Shown: positions 34,797 to 47,239 of the stretch, piece after piece | Numbering within the stretch: position 1 is the stretch's first letter | Layout of the letters: each line of letters starts with the position of its first letter | Source of the DNA: Mauremys mutica | Taxonomy: Eukaryota; Chordata; Testudines; Geoemydidae | Reading direction: 5' to 3' | Length of the DNA stretch: 64,000 nucleotides | NCBI RefSeq assembly: GCF_020497125.1 | Contig: NC_059082.1 | Coordinates: 20,759,965 to 20,823,964 of the forward strand | Position numbers and translations under genes: made by a program | Notes under the pieces: generated by a model | Database searches by the model: none | Told to the model about the DNA's origin: nothing | Seen by the model: the letters and a program-made list of their open reading frames with translations, nothing else

Positions 34797-35232
34797 TAGA
34801 TCTGAGTGAAAACTGGAATTTCTGTCCTGTAAGAAATTCCAACACTTTCCACTTGTTTTCATCACAAATGTGGATGAAATGCTGAAATATTGACATTTTT
34901 GTGGAATGAAAAGTTAGAGAAATTTTAGATTCGGAAATGATCAAATATTTGGTTTTGAATCAATTTGTCATCAAACTGAATCTGCCTAAGGTGCCATGTT
35001 GCCTCATGGGAGTTGTAGTTCAGGTGCCTCATGTCCTCATTCTTCCCTATGGGCTGAGCTCCCTGGCCTCAGTAGAGTATCACAGTCATGTGACAGTGCT
35101 GGAAATCTCTTTCTCCAGTTTTCTTCCTAAACAGAATTCTGACAAGATCAACAAGATTTTGTTGGTCCGTTTCAATGGAACTGCATATTCCAACAGAATG
35201 CGGTTCTATCAAAACATCTCTAACCAGCTCTA
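34797..35232. mobile_element. TA-flanked TAGAGCTG-type inverted-repeat element
   Basis: The body at 34799-35230 begins (TA)GATCTGAGTGAAAACTG and ends aaccagctc(ta), an imperfect inverted repeat. TA lies on both sides. The interior mixes aaaattt-rich words with a segment reading ccatgttgcctcatgggagt and gtatcacagtcatgtgacag, familiar from turtle repeats. The 98-codon open frame covering it is chance. The TA flank suggests a Tc1-mariner-like mover; this is inference. Confidence 0.6.
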
Positions 35233-35234
35233 GA

Positions 35235-37795
35235 CGGTCCCCTTACCTCCCAGTCTGAATGTCATCCTATACATTATCTTTGTTTTGGTTTGTAAGCACT
35301 CTGACATTGGGACCATGTGTTTATCTTTCCAAAGAATTGGAATTCTATAAATACAAAATAATAATAATAAAATAAGGTAAAAGAATATGTAAAAAGTTCA
35401 TGAATGTAACAAAGTTTGAGATTTAGACTGAACAAAATTAAGAAATTCTGTTTCAAGGTTCTCATAACAGCCTTGATTCTGCTTCTTATACACATGCAGA
35501 TCTTTCATTATAGGATCACAGCACAGATGCAGAAATATAAAATGAAACAGACACACATCTAATAAGGTTGTAGGAAAAAGTGCTGTTTCAACAAAAAATC
35601 AATAGTATAACAGCCAACTTACTTACACAGTCTTACTGCAGGAATAATATTACAATTCTGCATAAGTAGTCATATAAAATGTTTGTGATTATTATAGAAA
35701 GGTTAGCTCCCTTCCATTAAATAACATGTATAGTTTGCTTAATATGGCATATTGCCCACTGCTATATAGTAATGAATTAAAAAGCCTATTGTAATACATA
35801 TTCACAAGGAGGCAAAATTTAGTATTGCTCTGGGAACCTTAACTGAATTTCCAGATTTCTTGCATGCATCAAATCATAATCTGCATTTATGTTACTTTTT
35901 TCACATTAAAGATAAAATTACCATTTTCTAAAAAATCCCAAACCCTTTAGTATAGTTTTATTGTATATAACTTTAACGTGATCACTGGAATAATATTTCC
36001 ATGGATACTGAGAGACATTGCAAAAAATTCTATTTTTACATCACATTTCAGATAATTTATTGTTTCTTTTAAGTGTTCTTAGGTCTGCCAGACATACTTT
36101 TCCTACCATGATATATTAGTATAAAGCCTGGATTTCTATTTTCTTTTATTCTGAACTTAGGAAAAGTAGCATTCTTCTCCATTCCATAATGTACATCCAA
36201 AATCCATTCCAGCACAATACATTATCTTTCTTGATGTCAATTTTAATTATATCAGCTAATCAGCTATCTATCAAATTTAATTATATTATACTGTAGTTAA
36301 GGATTTTGTGAAATATCTGTTAACTGGATATATTTTACATTATAACAGCTTGTATTAAAGTAATTATTTTGGGGGGCTGATAACTAATTATAAGAGAGTC
36401 TATTTTTGATATAGCTAATTAGCTTATTTCGTATTTGTGAGGGAAATGTGAGTACATTTGCCTGTGTCCCCTTGAGCATCCTTAAAAAAACGGGTGTCAC
36501 CGGGGGGTTATTGTTTTTTTTTTAAATAATTCTCAGTCATGTCAGTATGCATCATTTTAATGTGATTGTAATGATAGCCCTGATGTGCCCGCCAATCCCA
36601 CTTAATACAGTCACACATCCTGTGGCTGGGTTTGTTGCTGTGTGTGCAACTTGCCAAGACACAAAGTACTATCCTTGGAGTCCATAGGCAGTTCAAAGGT
36701 AGTCATGCCATTTGGAGCTGTGCTGAACTTTTTTCAACTACAAAATCTCTCTCTCACAGTTTTCAGACTTATTCCTGTCACATATTTTTCCTTACAGCAG
36801 AATGACTATTTTCCTATTTCGATGGCTTTGATATCATGGACTAAACATCAAGATAAACATATATATATTTTGGAGATAAGCTTGTCAGTTTCTGTTCCAA
36901 TTATCATTCAACACTGAAAACTCGGAGTTAGTTTGCTTATCAGTGAGAACATTTAGTTTGCACCTGCACAATGAGTTATTGCAGCTGAGAAAGAAATGAT
37001 ATCAGGCTTTCTTTGCGGAAAACTAATGTATATACCATGTTAGGCTTTTGAACGGAGCGCTTGTGTTATGTCATCTCAGTGCATCACATCCATACAATGC
37101 AATCTAAGTGAATTAATATTGTGAAGCACCCGTATGGCAAAGCACCCGCTTCCTACCACCAATGTAAAGTAATATTACCTTGGGTGAGCAGGAGAGCAAT
37201 TATTCATTTGGACTGTATAACAACTTTTTTTTGGTTAAATATTACAGAGAGCCAGGGCTTTCAACAGCAACAAAAAAACCGTACATTAGTGCACAGACAT
37301 GCAATATCTTTTGAAATCTATGGGGAATGTTTCTATCTACTGTGGTTGATACAATGCGAACAAATAGCTAGCAGCTCTTTTGTCTCTTTATCACTTTGCA
37401 CCAATTTTAATCAAATATCAAACACTTTTGCTGGAGGGAAGAGGTATCTTTGCAGACTCCACATTCCAGAATTTCTGTAAATTGATCTTGCACATGTCTA
37501 TGGCTGACAAGTGAAATGTGAAAAATCTTTTCTGAATTATTTTTATGGCCTGCAGGGACCCACTGGAATGGTGAAAAAAGAAGGTTGTGATGAAGTTCAG
37601 AAACCAGTTACAGTGATTTAAAATGATTCCCCAGAATTTTAATACTGCACCCAGTCCAACAGTCCAATTCCCACTGGAGGAATAGAGGAGAAATGCACCT
37701 TCCCCCCCCAAACCACTAGTTTTTAACCGGAAACTTGGGAGAGATTTCCCACCCCACCACTGCAACTGGATATGCAACAAACTTACACAAATTGT
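35235..37795. other. Very AT-rich noncoding stretch
   Basis: No repeat of note and no supported gene. The frames at 37121-37480 (119 codons) and 37418-37780 (120 codons, minus) overlap and have no family character. The segment 36240-36430, with many taattata/agctaatta words, might be conserved noncoding DNA. Confidence 0.45.
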
Positions 37796-37799
37796 TACA

Positions 37800-38065
37800 A
37801 GGTCAAATTTTCAAAAGTGTTTGGGGCCCAGATTTTCAAATGTTTAGTACTCATATAAATTGGGGCCAAGTTTTCTCAGGAGGTCAGTTCCCATTTGGCA
37901 CCTAAATTAGGGGCAGAGTTTCAAAAGTTTGGCACACTGAAGCTCTCACAGTGGCACTGTTGACTAGATTTTCAAAATATCCATTCATTTAGGGGCCTAT
38001 GTGGGAGATGAACTGTTCTGAAAATAGTTGTAGGTGCTGAGCCCTTCTGAAAATTCTGACCATAA
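37800..38065. repeat. 'attttcaaaagtg' family repeat
   Basis: Repeated words gtcaaattttcaaaagtgtt, agattttcaaatgtttag, tagattttcaaaatatccat and ttctgaaaattctgacc match the dispersed repeat pieces at 51665-51724 and 63146-63315. Confidence 0.55.
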
Positions 38066-38069
38066 TGTA

Positions 38070-39415
38070 CAGAAAATAGGCCAGATATCACAATATTTCT
38101 AATGCTTCCAATAGCCATTTGGTACACTCTTAAAATCATCACTTTGTATTTTTCTACATTTCTCAGATAAGAACTTGTAAACCTATAAATAGACAGTTTC
38201 CCATCTGCACTCTTCAGGGTTCGTACTTAAAGAGGACTGAAATCAAGACACTCACTGCTGGTTCATTGACAGTTGGAGCTTCCCCTCGACCCCCAACTTT
38301 TTTCTCTTCCAGAAAAGTAGTAGGAAAACAAAAAATAGCTCTCTTCAGACATAGTTTACTTCCTCTGTTCCCTCATTGACTTATAAAAACTCAGATACAA
38401 TACTTTGCTTTTGTATAATTTTTATCAATAAAGTTTCACTCATTAGAATCTAGAGATGCTGAACAGAACACAGATCAAAATAATCTGCTCTTAATTTCAT
38501 AAAGGTAAAATATGGAAACCTTTATGAAACAGGCCAAGCACACAATATCAGGGACCTAAATGACCGGCCTATACATACTAATTACATTAATATCTTCTTG
38601 AAGTGACAGTATACATAGTCAACTGGATCTTTCAGAATTAAAGCTTATTAGATTTTACATGGAATGCAACTGATGGCATATTTATTTAGCTGGGTCTTAC
38701 TTACCAATCACAAAGAATAAGAAACATTCTTATATGAAGTACTATAATTTGGACATCACTAGCCAGGGCTGCATAAACTGAAACCCTACAAACCCGCAGT
38801 ACATTAGCATAGTGATCATATTGATTCTGTAATACTAAACCACCATAGAAGTAATTACATTTCACAATGATCACAACACTAAATATTTAGGGGATGACTA
38901 TATGCTATATTAAGCCATTTATAATTAGTCAAACTACAAATGGTTTTCTGTTTGTCCATGATTTATCCTTGGTGTGAGGCAGCACTTTGAAGGTAAGCCT
39001 ATTATTATATTTTTTTTTAATCTGTAGAAGGCTCATCAATTCCCCTCCTCCCCCGATCTGACTTCATTTATTACAAAGGCAATGCAAGGAGAAGGAGAAG
39101 TTTCAATATGCAGCTATACAAGAGTGGAGTGAATGCAGGCAACTAGAAATGTGGATTGAGCTACCTGCAATAAGAGAGTTATGTTCATTCTTCGTCTCCA
39201 AGGGTAGCAGGGATTAGGTTTAGCATGTTAATTTAGTATGGCATAAAATGGTTTAAAGCCTTCACATAATGCCGTATATACAGAAAGTGCTGCAAGCTCT
39301 GTGCAGAATCCTTGTCAATTGCAAAATGTTAGTGAATTACACACCAACTCCAGTTTGTATTTTTAGCAGTGGATTTTATTTATTCCCCTTCCCTCAATAA
39401 GTCTAGGGTTTAACA
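38070..39415. other. AT-rich noncoding stretch
   Basis: Nothing supported. A good donor (GAAG|GTAAGCC near 38990) has no convincing acceptor. Confidence 0.45.
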
Positions 39416-39417
39416 TA

Positions 39418-39688
39418 CACATGGACAGGGCCGGCTCCAGATTTTTGGCTGCCCCAAGCGGCGAAGGGAAAAAAAAAAGATAAAGCCGTGATCGCCGGCA
39501 CTTCGGTGGCAGCTCTACCGCTCCGCTTCATTCTTCAGCGGCAATTCGGCGGCCGGTCCTCCCCTGGAGAGGGACTGAGGGACCCGCCACCAAATTGCTG
39601 CTAAAGACCCGGACTTGCCACCCTTTTCATTGGCTGCTCCAAGCACCTGCTTCCTGCGCTGGTGCCTGGAGCTGGCCCTGCACATGGA
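39418..39688. mobile_element. hAT MITE with perfect 8-bp duplication
   Basis: The body at 39426-39680 begins CAGGGCCGGCTCCAG and ends CTGGAGCTGGCCCTG, a 15-bp terminal inverted repeat with one mismatch. cacatgga is duplicated at 39418-39425 and 39681-39688. The interior is GC-rich with an A-run at 39470 and has no coding capacity. An 8-bp duplication and CAGGG ends are hAT hallmarks. Confidence 0.9.
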
Positions 39689-39689
39689 G

Positions 39690-41155
39690 CAAATAAAGAT
39701 GTTTTGTTTGCCATCTCATAATTTGCAGATATAGATGTATAACCACTGCTATTTCACATATATATAAAGTTAACAGGGGTTACAGCAAAGACCCTGTGTG
39801 CTAGACGGCATATACAACTTGATCATGTGGCAGAAACCTTGGAATTATGCAGTATTGCCCCCATGTCCTCTCTTTCTCAGTGCCCTTCCCCAACCAATCC
39901 CACTACAATCAATACCGTTTCTCTTGTTATTTGATATTTAATTTTATTTCTTTTTGGCTCCGCTGGGACAGGAACAGAAATTAAGTATGGGCAGATTTTG
40001 TCATTCCCCACTCCAACAAAGCGAACTAACAACTAGCTCCTTCACTACATGCCCTTGCACTGTTTTCCACCACATCCAACAAGGATGGACAACTACGTGA
40101 GATTGATGTTTCTCCTGGAATGGATCAGAATTGAACTAGTTGACAATGCTGCTGTTTAAAAATCATTAGGGTTCAGTGCTAATAGTCTGTTGAGAGTAAT
40201 AAGGACAATTCACACTTTTCTCAGAGTTATTATTTTCTGCAGATTCTAGAAGGTTTTCAATAATTTTAAGGCTTTCTTCTCAATCGTAAGGGCTAGGGAC
40301 TTGATTTTTTAAATGAAAGCTTTGATTCTGGAACACAGTTACATGGAAAACTGAAAAAGAATGGTGATTATGTGGCAATTCACATGCCTGCATAATCACA
40401 TTATATATAGGGACTTGAACATAGCCAATTTAAATCAGAAACAAGTATTTTTTTTCTTCTAGGGAAATACATAATAATTTTGAATATAGATATGTAGTGC
40501 CTTTCAAACAGTAACTAATGAAGCCTCACAAACCTCTTGGAGGGAGGTAAGGCATTTATCGGAATTGCCACTGAAATGCAGCCATCTCAGGAATAGAAAA
40601 TATTAGTTGCTTAATAACTCCCCACAACTCTACTCAACACTCAAGGATAGCAGTGAAGTATATCCATCTTGGTATGTGCCTCATTTGGCTGAGAGATTTG
40701 AACATGTGTTTGAAGTATGCCTCTAGCAATGGGCAAACTCACACATCCCCATCTCCAAGCAGGGAAACAAGCCATTCAGGGCAAAAGGAATTGGACAACA
40801 TACACAGGAAACAGAGACGTATTAGATGCTGTTTCATGGACGTGCCAAGTAATTGGAGATGATTCACAACAGCTCCCAAATTCCCAATATTGACAGTGTA
40901 GAGACAGGTCTGAAAGCCACACTCTGTTGTCGTAAGACCTGCTGTACAGGTGAGGATTTCACAGCATCTCAGACATGGAGAATGTGAATACATCCCCTGC
41001 AGCCTCTAAGCAAGGGCCAGGATATGGATTGTATGGAGCATGATAGAGTAAACACAGTATTTCTCTAAGCTAGTGTGTTTGTATGCACATTTTCATTTTC
41101 TGCTCTCCTTTGTACTTCATGAGACCATTTGGCCTCCTGTGTCTGGAAGAAACAT
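39690..41155. other. AT-rich noncoding stretch
   Basis: Nothing recognised; opposed frames at 40653-40993 overlap and lack motifs. Confidence 0.5.
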
Positions 41156-41160
41156 AGTGC

Positions 41161-41245
41161 CAAATTCTGTTCTCAGCTACATGGTACATAATCAACTTCA
41201 GTGGATTTACTTAAGATTTACACCATTGTAACAGAGCAGAATTTG
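41161..41245. repeat. Foldback repeat
   Basis: The arms 41161-41173 and 41233-41245 pair at 12 of 13 positions. The centre has the cttcagtggatttacttaag core of the dispersed family. Non-coding. Confidence 0.65.
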
Positions 41246-41249
41246 GATC

Positions 41250-42975
41250 AGAGCATCCTTTTCCTGCTATCTATAGAAAAAACAGATTTAGAGGTTTTTA
41301 TGTATATTGGATGAAGAAGTCCAAAGATATACAGTAAATACATCTTAACAGTATAAAAAAATTATCAAGTTAACAATTCCAATTTCAAAATCTGTTTTAT
41401 AACCTTGTTTAGTTTCACTCTGCAACACAATTTGACTCTATTTTTATTTTGAAATTGTCTAGTAATAACTCTTAAGAGTCCAAAGATTTTTTAAGCAGTC
41501 CTAAGAATCTTTAAACATATTTCAGCTATATAGCTCACCCAATCCTCAGCTGTAGTTCTAACCTTTATTTTTGCTGCTTTGTGATATTCATGTGAAAAGC
41601 CACCATAGCCTGAGGTTTGGAAGTTGGGAGATTATGCTTTGGCCCTCTGGCATGTACTTTTGTCAGTTTTCTAATCTCTGTATGAAGTCTTCTGGCTTTT
41701 AAGAGAGACCAACCGATGTTCCCTGAAGCATGTATATTCTTCCAGTAGCATGAAAGAAGTTAGCCATTGTCATTTACAATCTAAAAGTTTTAATCTCTCT
41801 TTATTTTCAAATTAATTAGTCTTATTAGCTTAATTGCATGAACCAGGTTCAAAGTACAGGCACTAATGTCATCTGCCTTCTACAACTATCTATAGAGTAA
41901 AGGCCATATAGACCATGTCTGCATGCAATACAGACGTTCAGCAGAACCAGACACCTAAAATGGCTTAAGAGATAAAATCCCTTAAATAAGCTTGAGACAG
42001 ACCTGAATTTATTTAAATGTCTAATTCTAAATGTACTTATGCTTAGTAGTAATGTTTACCATCTGTCTTACTCTGGCTGTTGAGGTAATTGTAAAGCTAT
42101 AAATAGCCAAACATATGCTACACATATTTGGGCCTTAAATACAACAGCCTTGTGTAAAACAACTGGAAATAATAATAATAATAATAAGTGATATAAATCT
42201 GGGCATTATTCACAGTGAGTCGAGAAAAGATCATTAAAGGTTTTAGCTGTTGTGTTGCCTGTGATAAATATTCCTCCCTAGGCATGGCTGAGATGATGGC
42301 ATTGCTGACAGGCCCAATTCTACAAGTTGCTAGTCCTGTCTGTGACTCCGACCCACAGAAAACAACATTTCAGTTGTATACAGCAGACACCTTCAGAAAA
42401 TAATACAGATTGAGACCAAACTGCAAACTGAACAAATAAATATATTTTAGTCTGTAAATGACTAATGCTGACATTTCAGTCGATACTCCCTCTTCTTTTA
42501 AAGATTAGAGCACTGGAGAATGATATACAGCTGCAGAAATGACTAAAGCCTAACTTGAAAGGACTGCTTTTATTTGAATTAGATGATTTTTGTATCTCTT
42601 ATACCTATAGTCACACTAACAGCGGTCATAAAGCTATTACATTGATACAACTAAAAATACTATTGATACCAGTTATCTGTGGGAACATCATCCCACTAAT
42701 CATAATTGCCCACATGTGTCCTCCTGGAGTAAAAATGTAGGGAGAGCAACAAAACACTCCAACTATTTCAGTGTGCCTCAGGGGTCATGCTCTTCCCCCA
42801 CCTCCTCCCCAAACACACACTCTGTGAAGAACCATCAGAAATGTAGAGCTACTGAGAGATGTGACCATGGAGACCACATAGTTAAGAACAGGGATGTGAT
42901 CATTTCCTTCCACAGGCGATGGCTCTTGGGAAGGAAATCCCAGTGATGATCTCCTCATCTGACACTGTCATTCCT
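41250..42975. other. AT-rich noncoding stretch
   Basis: Contains an (AAT)n run at 42168-42187. No coding feature is recognised. Confidence 0.5.
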
Positions 42976-42979
42976 CTGT

Positions 42980-43024
42980 ACGTGTGTGTGTATGTGTATA
43001 AGAAAGAAAGAGAGAGAGAGAGAT
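42980..43024. repeat. Compound (GT)n-(GAAA)n-(GA)n microsatellite
   Basis: GT repeats, then agaaagaaag, then GA repeats in direct succession. Confidence 0.9.
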
Positions 43025-44475
43025 TGCTCTTATGTGGGGCCACCCCTAAACTTGGTGGATTCCCAGGTGTTGGCATGGAGATCATATATCTCTACACTGG
43101 CTTTCGCCCCCCCAATGGACCAGCCTGCCCTGGAGCTGCTCTACTGGAAACATCTCTGGACATGGTGACACGTAGGGACTGGTATGGATGGGGAGAGGAG
43201 AACTCAGTGAAGAAAAATATGGTCCCAGATTAGACAGGGAATGATGTGGGTCCTATGTAGCCCTGCCCCTGGCATGGCCAGTCTTTGCCCCATCCCTACC
43301 AGAGATACTGGAGCTAGTAAAAGAGGATGGTGTCGAGGAGGTGGCTGACTCCTCAGTCATGCTGGAAGAGAGGGAGAAATGCTCTGTTAAGATCTGTGAG
43401 GCTAGGCAGGAATGAACTGGGCTTAAGGTTTCTTACTGAATCCTGGCTGGTTTCTTGCTGAATCCTGGCTGGATTCATGGGAAGTCCCAGGTGCTATTGG
43501 ATGCAGGCACTGCACTCTGTGTCACAAGTGCAAAGGAGTAGTGACTGATGTTTCAAGCACCATTAACTAATCCCCACCATTTGTGTAGGCTTTAGTTCAT
43601 GTAAGCAACAGGACACATTAAACAGACTAACTTTTCTTCAGCTTCTTTCCAACCTCGCCACTTCTCCTCTTTTTCCAAGCAGCCAATTGGCTGCACACTT
43701 ATGTTATGAAAGGAAAAGTAGAGGATGTATAAGTGACATCTCATGTTGCTGTCATTCCTCTCCGTATGGGTTCCTTCCACCCATCCAATGGTTTTGCTCC
43801 CCTCTGCACCAGATTGATGATGGTTCATCTTTGGCTAAATCCAGAGAGTTGCTATGGACATCTGTTCCTGCACCTGTTGAGCCTGTACCTGAGGAGAGCC
43901 CTATAAGATTCAAGCCTCTCCCACCATATTAGTCAACATAAATATTAAAAAGCTGTTGGGAGAACTAGTAAAACAACATGAGTTAAACAGTTCTTAAAGT
44001 GATCTGAACAAGGGTGTCTGGGCTCCCTCCCTTGGCTGTGTGAGTGGCATCAGCTCCTAAGGGAGGGCATAGAGCTCTGACTGTTTTCTGCAGCATCTCT
44101 GCTTGGCTGCTTACATCCCAGGAGGTGGGGAAGTAGGGTGGGCAGCCAATCTAAAGGCAGCCAGGCAGGACTGTAATGTGTGACCCTCAGCCACCTGGCT
44201 GGAGAGGTAAATGTTTTATTTGCTAGGGTCGGTGACCCCTTGCCCCAGGTGCACTTTATGCACTGGGGCTGAACTGCCAGCTGTGTGCAGTCTGCTCCCA
44301 ACTCAGTGTCTCCTTCACCACAGATGGGTTGCTAGACTTCAGCCCAGGTAAGAATGAGGAGATGCTGGTAGGCAGAGGGAAGTGCTTGAGAGAACGCTCC
44401 TCCCCTAAGTCACCCTGTTCATAGATTGTCACATCCCTCCTCTGCCTTGGGGTCCTTTAGACTCAGTGCTAGTAG
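43025..44475. other. Moderately GC-rich noncoding stretch
   Basis: A 22-bp unit (ggtttcttactgaatcctgg plus ct) is tandemly duplicated at 43427-43448 and 43449-43470 with one mismatch. A 24-nt segment at 44324-44347 lies between an acceptor-like ccttcaccacag and a donor-like CCCAG|GTAAGA. Parts may belong to the LINE relic that follows. No gene is supported. Confidence 0.4.
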
Positions 44476-44479
44476 ACTC

Positions 44480-44866
44480 TCATATAAACATGGGGGCAAA
44501 CGGCACCCAGTTCCATCTGCAACTGACCAGAAGACTGTGCTCCAACCTATCAGACAGCCTTGGCCAGTGACCCAGGTCTTCATGAGCACCATGCTTGACT
44601 GTTGTAACTCACTAGTACAAAAGGAAACAGCCTATCTGCTTAGCAACACATGTGGGATCATCACTCCAGTGCCCTGCTCATGGCCCTGAGCCCTCACTGA
44701 ATGCAGACTCCAGTTCAAGCTCTGTGTACTGATAGTCAAAGCCCTCCATGGGAGGCTGAAGAAGATACAGCTGCCAATGCCCTGGTATGCCCTGCTACTT
44801 GAGATGTTACACAGACAGAATGGAGGCTGGCAATGGGAACACCAGTCACCAGTGGGGCTGTAGGGG
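44480..44866 (+). pseudogene. Relic of an L2/CR1-type LINE reverse transcriptase C-terminus
   Basis: In one frame from 44567 the translation reads VTQVFMSTMLDCCNSL. After one in-frame TGA (44687-44689) the same frame continues as CRLQFKLCVLIVKALHG (from 44702) and then LPMPWYALLLEML. LDYCNSLL, a FRIQFKL stretch and the KALHG motif, in this order and spacing, are typical of the end of L2/CR1-group non-LTR reverse transcriptases. The middle motif (HITPVL-like, here IITPVPCSWP) is decayed. Upstream codons (QLTRRLCSNLSDSL in another frame) also resemble the family. The catalytic reverse transcriptase core is absent. It is an old, dead copy. Confidence 0.7.
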
Positions 44867-44869
44867 TCC

Positions 44870-45730
44870 TGTTTCCGTGTAGACTTAGAAGAAGGAAAAT
44901 GGAGGTGAGGTGGGAGAGGTGGGGGTGAGTGAGAGAAAATTGCAGAGAGGTTGAAAAAAGCGATGCTGGGGAGGAGGCGAAGAGGAACAGCAAGGGGAAC
45001 AGAAACACATTGGCAATGGGAGGTGAACTGGGAGGCTATAACTGGAAGATGATGCTTTTTACCTGTGTTGTTAGACTTATTTTCAAATGTTTAAATAGGA
45101 AGTGTTATAAAAATGCTTACATTAATTATCCTATCTGCTATTGCACTACAAGGGTAATATACCAGGCCAAAATGTGATACACCCTTCCAGGAGGGGCTAG
45201 CAAGAACTTCCTCTCTTGAACATTGTACATTCTTCATAAGGGTCACTGAGAGCAGAGTATGGTCCTCATTTATTTATCAAGTAATGATATGGCAATTTCC
45301 GAGTGGGAAAATAAAGACAGAATATGCTCATATCAAAGCAAACTGTGCACTTCCTGCCTCTCAAGCTGAAGTTATAACATGTGCTAGCAAGGAGATGAAG
45401 TGCAAGCCAATACACAGCCAGCACATATGGAAAACAAAATGCAAACCCGTCCAAATTAATTTGTATTGTCTACATTCTCTTCCCTATGGTTTAACTCTAT
45501 CCTCAAGAAAATGAAAATGTTTATTTTTAAATATTGTTAAAGGTATTGCATTTCTGGGTGAGATGTTTGTTAAAGATGGAATTAAAACCTTTTCTGACCT
45601 CTAGTCTGACACGAATCTGTTGAGATTTGGAAGTACCTTCCACTAAGAAGTTGGCTGAAATTGAAAGGATGCCCTCCTCCCTCCACCCACACATTCAGTT
45701 TAAGACATTTTAATTTCTTTAATAAAATCA
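44870..45730. other. Noncoding stretch
   Basis: A purine-rich segment (44885-45000) grades into AT-rich sequence. No gene is recognised. Confidence 0.45.
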
Positions 45731-45734
45731 AAAT

Positions 45735-45955
45735 ATGCAGGGCCAAATTCAGATGTAGTTTAAGTGGATTCAATACCCATGTAAATCTACGGGCCTTTTT
45801 CAGCAGTGGCATAATCCATGATCTAATGTTAAATTTCAAGGACTAAATGCTGCCTGTTACACTGATATAAATGCAGAGCAGTTCCAGTGAAATTGATGCA
45901 GTTATTTTGGATTTGCAATGGAGTAAAGGGGAACAAAATTTAGCCCTAGGTGTAA
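45735..45955. repeat. Diverged 'ttacactgatataaatgcag' repeats
   Basis: The words gccaaattcagatgtagttt, tgttacactgatataaatgc, ttccagtgaaattgatgcag and caaaatttagccc are pieces of the dispersed foldback family. Confidence 0.5.
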
Positions 45956-45959
45956 GTGA

Positions 45960-46483
45960 TTAACTAGTGTAACCAGGACCAATCTGGCTTTCTATGTAAA
46001 ATGGGTAGAATTGACACATGGCTAGATCCTGGACTGCTGAAGAGTTTTTGGTGCAGCTAAAGAGGGGAGGAGGAGAGGGTGCAAAGATTACTCTGGCCAT
46101 TCTGGCGCCAAACATGCGGAATATAATATTGCTTTATCATATTGTATATTATTAGATCCATTGCAAAATGCATGCACAGCAAACATTTGCTAGTACCATT
46201 ACTTTATCAATCCCTGGGTAATGATTAAAATAGTTGCTGTTACGATGTTGATCTAAAGTACAGTGCAAACATTTGTGAAACATTTTGGTTTGTTTCATTT
46301 GTAATGGAGCAGAAGCCAAAATGACTTTTTCTCTTTGTGCCTTAGTATCATTGCAGTGATGTGTGCTGGAATAGCCTGAGGAATAGAATGTTAAAATAAC
46401 CGCTGTGATAGACAATGAGTTAGTATCAAACCAATGGAGTGGAGATTGTATTACTTTTTTCTCCCCCTCTTTTAAAAATTCTG
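45960..46483. other. AT-rich noncoding stretch
   Basis: Nothing recognised. Confidence 0.5.
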
Positions 46484-46567
46484 TGGTGGTTATTTAAGTA
46501 TATGCACATAGTGGTGGTTATTTAAGTATATGCACATAGTGGTGGTTATTTAAGTATATGCACATAG
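46484..46567. repeat. Three identical 28-bp tandem units
   Basis: The unit begins tggtggttatttaagtatat and ends gcacatag. It is repeated exactly at 46484-46511, 46512-46539 and 46540-46567. Complete identity suggests recent expansion, or an assembly artefact. Confidence 0.95.
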
Positions 46568-46569
46568 CT

Positions 46570-47045
46570 GGTGAAAATATTAATCATCCTCCACATATTC
46601 CACATTCCCATTCCTTCTACTCTCTGACTTTGTCCTGCATTCATCTTCTGGAACCATCTCCTTCAACACCTCCTACATCTAGTTTTATTTGCTCCTTACT
46701 TAAGGTGGCAACAGAGTTTATATACAACTACTGTCCTGTATGGGAGAAGGCAAAGAGGCCATTGGAATCCATCCCCATAGGGAGGTAGCACAGAATGTGG
46801 GAAGTACGTGTGGTGATGCAGAGAATCAGAATATTGTTATATTTTTATGTAGGTATGTGAATAATATTATACCATGGATCTTTTGTCGTCAGGTTTAGCA
46901 TACCATTTCCAGAACAAATATATTGTACTTAATTCTAATTATGAGGCACAGAAGCTATAATAATAATGGGAATTTTGCCATTGACTTCAATGGGAGTAGT
47001 TGTGAGACTTATGTTACCCAGATTTTGCAGCAAGAAATATGAGTA
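46570..47045. other. AT-rich noncoding stretch
   Basis: A short ttgacttcaatgggagtag piece at about 46980 belongs to the foldback repeats. Otherwise nothing. Confidence 0.5.
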
Positions 47046-47048
47046 TAC

Positions 47049-47239
47049 TACACCTCTACCTCAATATAACGCTGTGCGTGGGAGCCAAAAAATCTTACCG
47101 CGTTATAGGTGAAACCGTGTTATATTGAACTTGCTTTGATCCACCAGAGTGCACAGCCCCCCGCCCTGGAGCACTGCTTTACTGCATTATATCCAAATTT
47201 GTGTTATATCGGATGGCATTATATTGAGGTAGTGATGTA
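47049..47239. mobile_element. TA-flanked inverted-repeat MITE, reverse of the copy at 27956
   Basis: The body at 47051-47237 begins CACCTCTACCTCAATATAACGC and ends attatattgaggtagtgatg, with TA on each side. Its interior (ggagccaaaaaatcttaccg, then gtgaaaccgtgttatattga, then ccaccagagtgcacagcccc) is the reverse complement of the order seen at 27956-28143. Same family, opposite orientation. Non-coding. Confidence 0.75.

Noticed and set aside
37121..37780. Overlapping frames of 119 and 120 codons on opposite strands
   Set aside because: Mutual overlap in AT-rich DNA with no motif; chance.
46484..46567. Possible CRISPR-like array (three 28-bp repeats)
   Set aside because: The units are directly adjacent with no spacers, and the DNA is vertebrate.
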